DNA from: Komagataeibacter intermedius TF2
GTDB taxonomy: Bacteria; Pseudomonadota; Alphaproteobacteria; Acetobacterales; Acetobacteraceae
Direction of reading: 5' to 3'
Assembly (NCBI RefSeq): GCF_000964425.1
Contig: NZ_BANF01000138.1
Coordinates: forward strand, 1 to 47,021
Length of the DNA: 47,021 nt
In this document: one piece after another, positions 44,760 to 47,021 of the stretch
Position numbering within the stretch: the first letter of the stretch is position 1
How the letters are laid out: every line of letters starts with the position of its first letter
Made by a program: the position numbers and the translations under genes
Notes under the pieces: model-generated
Told to the model about the DNA's origin: nothing
Database searches by the model: none
Seen by the model: only the letters and a program-made list of their open reading frames with translations

Positions 44760-45889
44760 CCAATTACCCTCAAAAAGTCAATAATCGATTTCGCGCCTTT
44801 GGCCGCCGTATCTTCCGGAGCCGCAAACCCGAACGTATCGCGTATATACTCTTTTTGTCGATCAAGGAAATTTGCATGCGTGAGGAAGGCCCTGTCAAGG
44901 GTGGGGGCGAAGTCATCCATGCCTGCAACAACAGGGCCAAGGGTCCAGTTTTCATAATTCGGGTCGCCACGCCATTGTACCCGATGTGCATTCAGAAAGA
45001 CGCAGGGGCGCGGTTTTGTCAGGAATTCGCTGACCTGGCTGCTGACATCTCCAAGATACAGGTCTGCTGCCAGCGTATAGCTCATATCCACGCTGCGGTC
45101 GCTGCCTGGATCAATGATCATATGCGGGTACATCCCATATCGCGCCAGTATGTCATCACTTTTGAGGCGATGGGTATCAAATAAACGGTAATGCGGCGCG
45201 AAGATCAGGTTGTATTTTTTCTGTTGGGCAAAATGATCAAGAATTGCCGTGCCAAACCGGTGCCATGATGACAGACGCGGACTAAAATGGGGATTGTAGA
45301 GAATGGTCGGGCGGATATTGGGGAATAATGGCGAACCATGGGCGTGCAGTCGACGCACCATGTCGAATTTTGCATATATTCCAGTGGCATAATGGCCGGG
45401 GCGTAAAACGCCAGCCCGGTTCAGTCGTTCCTCTATCTTGTGTCCCGCCATAAGAATGAAATCGAACTGCCGCGTATCATGGGTGAATCCAATGGCCCGG
45501 TCACCTGCACCGTGACGGGTCCAGATCAGGCGGGGGGAAGAGACGCCCATTTTGCGTAAATACAGCGATGTACGTTCCGGTACGACAATCGCCTGAAATC
45601 TGTTGAAATAATTTCTGTTCAGCAAAAGGACTGCCATTTTACCCAGAGGGGTCTGTCCGTGCTGTCTGATATGGTGCCGGAGCCACCGGGGCATCTGCAA
45701 AATATCGAAGATGACCGAAGATTCGGGGTACAATTTGCAAAGAGCGCGGATACGGGAGTCGCGTTCCGGGGTCAGGCTGGCAATATGAACCTTAATTTCC
45801 GGATAAAGCCGCGCCATTTCCAATGCGATTGGAAGTGAATGGAATTCCTGATGCGGCTGGGCAATATAGGGAAACAGGATATGAAGCAT
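44756..45889 (-). CDS. CDP-glycerol glycerophosphotransferase-like enzyme
   Basis: A 377-residue protein with the TagB/TagF glycerophosphotransferase layout: RLIWTRHGAGDRAIGF (acceptor-side His-Gly), FDFILMAGHKIEERL, TILYNPHFSPRLSSW, NLIFAPHYRLFD, then SVDMSYTLAADLYLGDVSSQVSEFLTK, which is the D-x-S-S-x-x-x-E nucleotide-binding helix, and PCVFLNAH. Such enzymes transfer glycerol phosphate from CDP-glycerol, and the relatives of known sugar/alditol-phosphate transferases share the fold, so a related headgroup donor is possible. The ATG at 45889 (MLHILFPYIAQPHQEF) is chosen; the 80 residues further upstream lack family character. The gene is visibly less GC-rich than its neighbours, hinting at recent acquisition. 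Confidence 0.7.
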   Translation of the reverse strand: MLHILFPYIAQPHQEFHSLPIALEMARLYPEIKVHIASLTPERDSRIRALCKLYPESSVIFDILQMPRWLRHHIRQHGQTPLGKMAVLLLNRNYFNRFQAIVVPERTSLYLRKMGVSSPRLIWTRHGAGDRAIGFTHDTRQFDFILMAGHKIEERLNRAGVLRPGHYATGIYAKFDMVRRLHAHGSPLFPNIRPTILYNPHFSPRLSSWHRFGTAILDHFAQQKKYNLIFAPHYRLFDTHRLKSDDILARYGMYPHMIIDPGSDRSVDMSYTLAADLYLGDVSSQVSEFLTKPRPCVFLNAHRVQWRGDPNYENWTLGPVVAGMDDFAPTLDRAFLTHANFLDRQKEYIRDTFGFAAPEDTAAKGAKSIIDFLRVIG

Positions 45890-46145
45890 TTGCGGTTGGC
45901 CTGGTGATCCTTGGTAGACCGTGCCATGGGAAAATATCTCATCAGAATTTACAATAAATTTAAGGAAATAACACTGTGATATATTGTATATGAATCCTGT
46001 ATATTCATGAACCCGTCTTGGGATTATCTCATGTTCTTTTGAAATACATGGGTAATGAAGAAGGGGGGATGGCTCCCTCCTGTATGGCCTGTTCCCTTGG
46101 GCGGATTGAAACGCCCAGCGTGCCGACACATGCGTAGGGGGGCGG
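45890..46145 (-). promoter_or_regulatory. AT-rich upstream region of the leftward sphingolipid unit
   Basis: The 256 bp before the glycerophosphotransferase-like gene have no recognised gene. The first ~130 bp are very AT-rich (TTTACAATAAATTTAAGG, TATATTGTATATGAATCC), as expected of a promoter region for unit 3. I cannot fix a -10/-35 pair. From about 46146 the sequence becomes IS-derived. Confidence 0.5.
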
Positions 46146-46351
46146 GACCTGCCGACGTATTTCGGGTATTGGAACTCGGTTTTCCCGCGCTACAGTGACT
46201 GGGCGAAAGCCGGTGTTTTCCAGAAAATTTTTGAGGTCGTCTCTGATGATCCCAACATGGAATATGCGATGATTGACGGCACGGCGGTGCGGGTTCATCT
46301 CCATGGTCAGGACGCAAAAGATGAGGGCGGAAAACAGGCGATAGGACGCAG
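46146..46351 (+). pseudogene. IS5-family transposase fragment (central part)
   Basis: A rightward frame reads RDLPTYFGYWNSVFPRYSDW, then AKAGVFQKIFEVV, NMEYAMIDGTAVRVHLHGQD and QAIGRS, a stretch of an IS5-family DDE transposase that includes the first catalytic Asp (MIDGT). The start and end of the gene are missing: an in-frame stop lies about 40 bp upstream, and at 46351 the sequence switches to an opposite-strand fragment. Confidence 0.8.
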
Positions 46352-46746
46352 CTTCACGCCGATCCCCGGCCAGCATTACAGCGGCGATTTCATCCAGGAG
46401 AGGCCCTGCTTCAGTAATGTTGGCCCTTTGCCCGGGTGTCAGGGAAAGAGCTACGGTCTTGCCCGCAGCATCGATAACGGTGTGGATTTTCGTGGTCAGT
46501 CCGACACGGGACCGTCCGATGGCCTGATCTGTGGTCCTTTTTAACGGGCGTCCGCACTATGACTGGTGAGCACGAACAATCGTGCTGTCGATACATTATG
46601 TAGCCATTGGCGTGATCGGCGGCCTGATGCCGGAAAATCCATTCGATACGGTTATCCGCAGTCGTGCCTTCGACATGACCGTCACGATCAGGGAGAAAAT
46701 CCTTTATCCGCTCCCGCTGGCTGTCACTCAGGTCATGCCGTCGCAT
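46352..46746 (-). pseudogene. IS5-family transposase fragment (N-terminal and central parts)
   Basis: Leftward remnant of an IS5-family transposase. It starts MRRHDLSDSQRERIKDFLP and continues to about TTADNR, then skips a stretch (internal deletion) to FRHQAADHANGYIM. The frame then shifts to IDSTIVRAHQ, meets a stop, and resumes as DQAIGRSRVGLTTKIHTVID and VALSLTPGQRANITEAGPLL. It ends abruptly at about 46352 against the rightward fragment. With a deletion, a frameshift, a stop and no C-terminus it cannot be active. Confidence 0.8.
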
Positions 46747-47021
46747 CCACGTCTCTCCCCGTTCCAAAAACACGGATCAGACGGAAGTGCAGGCATCATG
46801 CACATCATACGCTAACTGGCGACACGCCCAGACTGCCGACGGAGACTGGCGGAGGTGGTATCGGAGGACAGGTTAATCCTTATGTCATGGTATCCGGTGA
46901 CCTGTCCTGACTGTCACGATAATGATCGTGCCTCGAACAGCGACGAAAATCGTATCTGAACATTTTGACCATATATGCCGACTGATTCCGGCGATCGGGA
47001 CTGTTTATGAGGAAAGGAGGG
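46747..47021. other. Window end beside the IS remnant, no gene recognised
   Basis: About 275 bp without a supported gene. It contains a CACGAT/ATCGTG inverted repeat with a 4-nt loop at 46915-46930. The terminal inverted repeat of the IS could lie here, but I cannot identify it. Confidence 0.4.

Noticed and set aside
1-47021. tRNA, rRNA, CRISPR or toxin-antitoxin genes
   Set aside because: Read through all gaps between genes; no cloverleaf, repeat-spacer array or small paired genes of that kind could be supported.

Overview
The window is chromosomal DNA of a high-GC alphaproteobacterium, most likely an acetic acid bacterium (Acetobacteraceae, Komagataeibacter/Gluconacetobacter group). The support is the alphaproteobacterial gene content and order (argH-lptM-lysA-TIGR02302, an fabD-fabG-acpP-fabF-mltG run, mmcB), IS5-family remnants of the type common in these bacteria, and a sphingolipid gene set. 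The genus is an inference. No rRNA, tRNA, CRISPR array or prophage was recognised, and no gene-free stretch exceeds about 300 bases.

Layout. 41-6239: leftward lysine/arginine block (argH, a 53-residue LptM-like lipoprotein, lysA, a TIGR02302 membrane protein), interrupted by a rightward cytidine deaminase gene. 6452-9510: rightward N-formylglutamate amidohydrolase, aroE, coaE and dnaQ. 9609-15376: a tightly overlapping rightward operon of a Cache-domain cyclase homologue, an MlaE permease, an MlaF-like ATPase homologue, an MlaD/MCE protein and a helical-repeat lipoprotein. Both the cyclase and the ATPase have lost their catalytic motifs. 15500-17782: a GNAT acetyltransferase and a SulP transporter. 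17817-23000: leftward queD/queC/queE, bioB and sucC-sucD. 23185-27291: five rightward genes of uncertain role (di-iron ferritin-like protein, Dabb protein, an OpuAC-like binding protein without a signal peptide, a methyltransferase, a YdcF-like protein). 27357-32076: fatty-acid synthesis core plus mltG. 32103-34374: SYLF protein, inositol-phosphatase-like enzyme, MmcB.

34391-45889 is the most interesting part: a sphingolipid-type locus in three transcription units. Unit 1 (leftward, every junction overlapping by 4 bp) encodes a metallophosphoesterase, LptF-like and LptG-like permeases, a fatty-acid-hydroxylase-family membrane enzyme and a nucleotidyltransferase. Unit 2 (rightward) encodes an LCB5/diacylglycerol-kinase-family lipid kinase and a Tam41-like cytidylyltransferase. 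Unit 3 (leftward) encodes a CDP-glycerol glycerophosphotransferase-like enzyme, an acyl-activating enzyme, a dedicated acyl carrier protein and a serine palmitoyltransferase. Read together, the units can be modelled as making a long-chain base, acylating and hydroxylating it, phosphorylating it, possibly converting it to a CDP-activated form, adding a headgroup, and exporting it through an LptFG-like pair that is not next to the usual LPS-export genes. The ceramide reductase and ceramide synthase known from Caulobacter are not in the window. The right edge (46146-47021) holds two decayed IS5-family fragments in opposite orientation.
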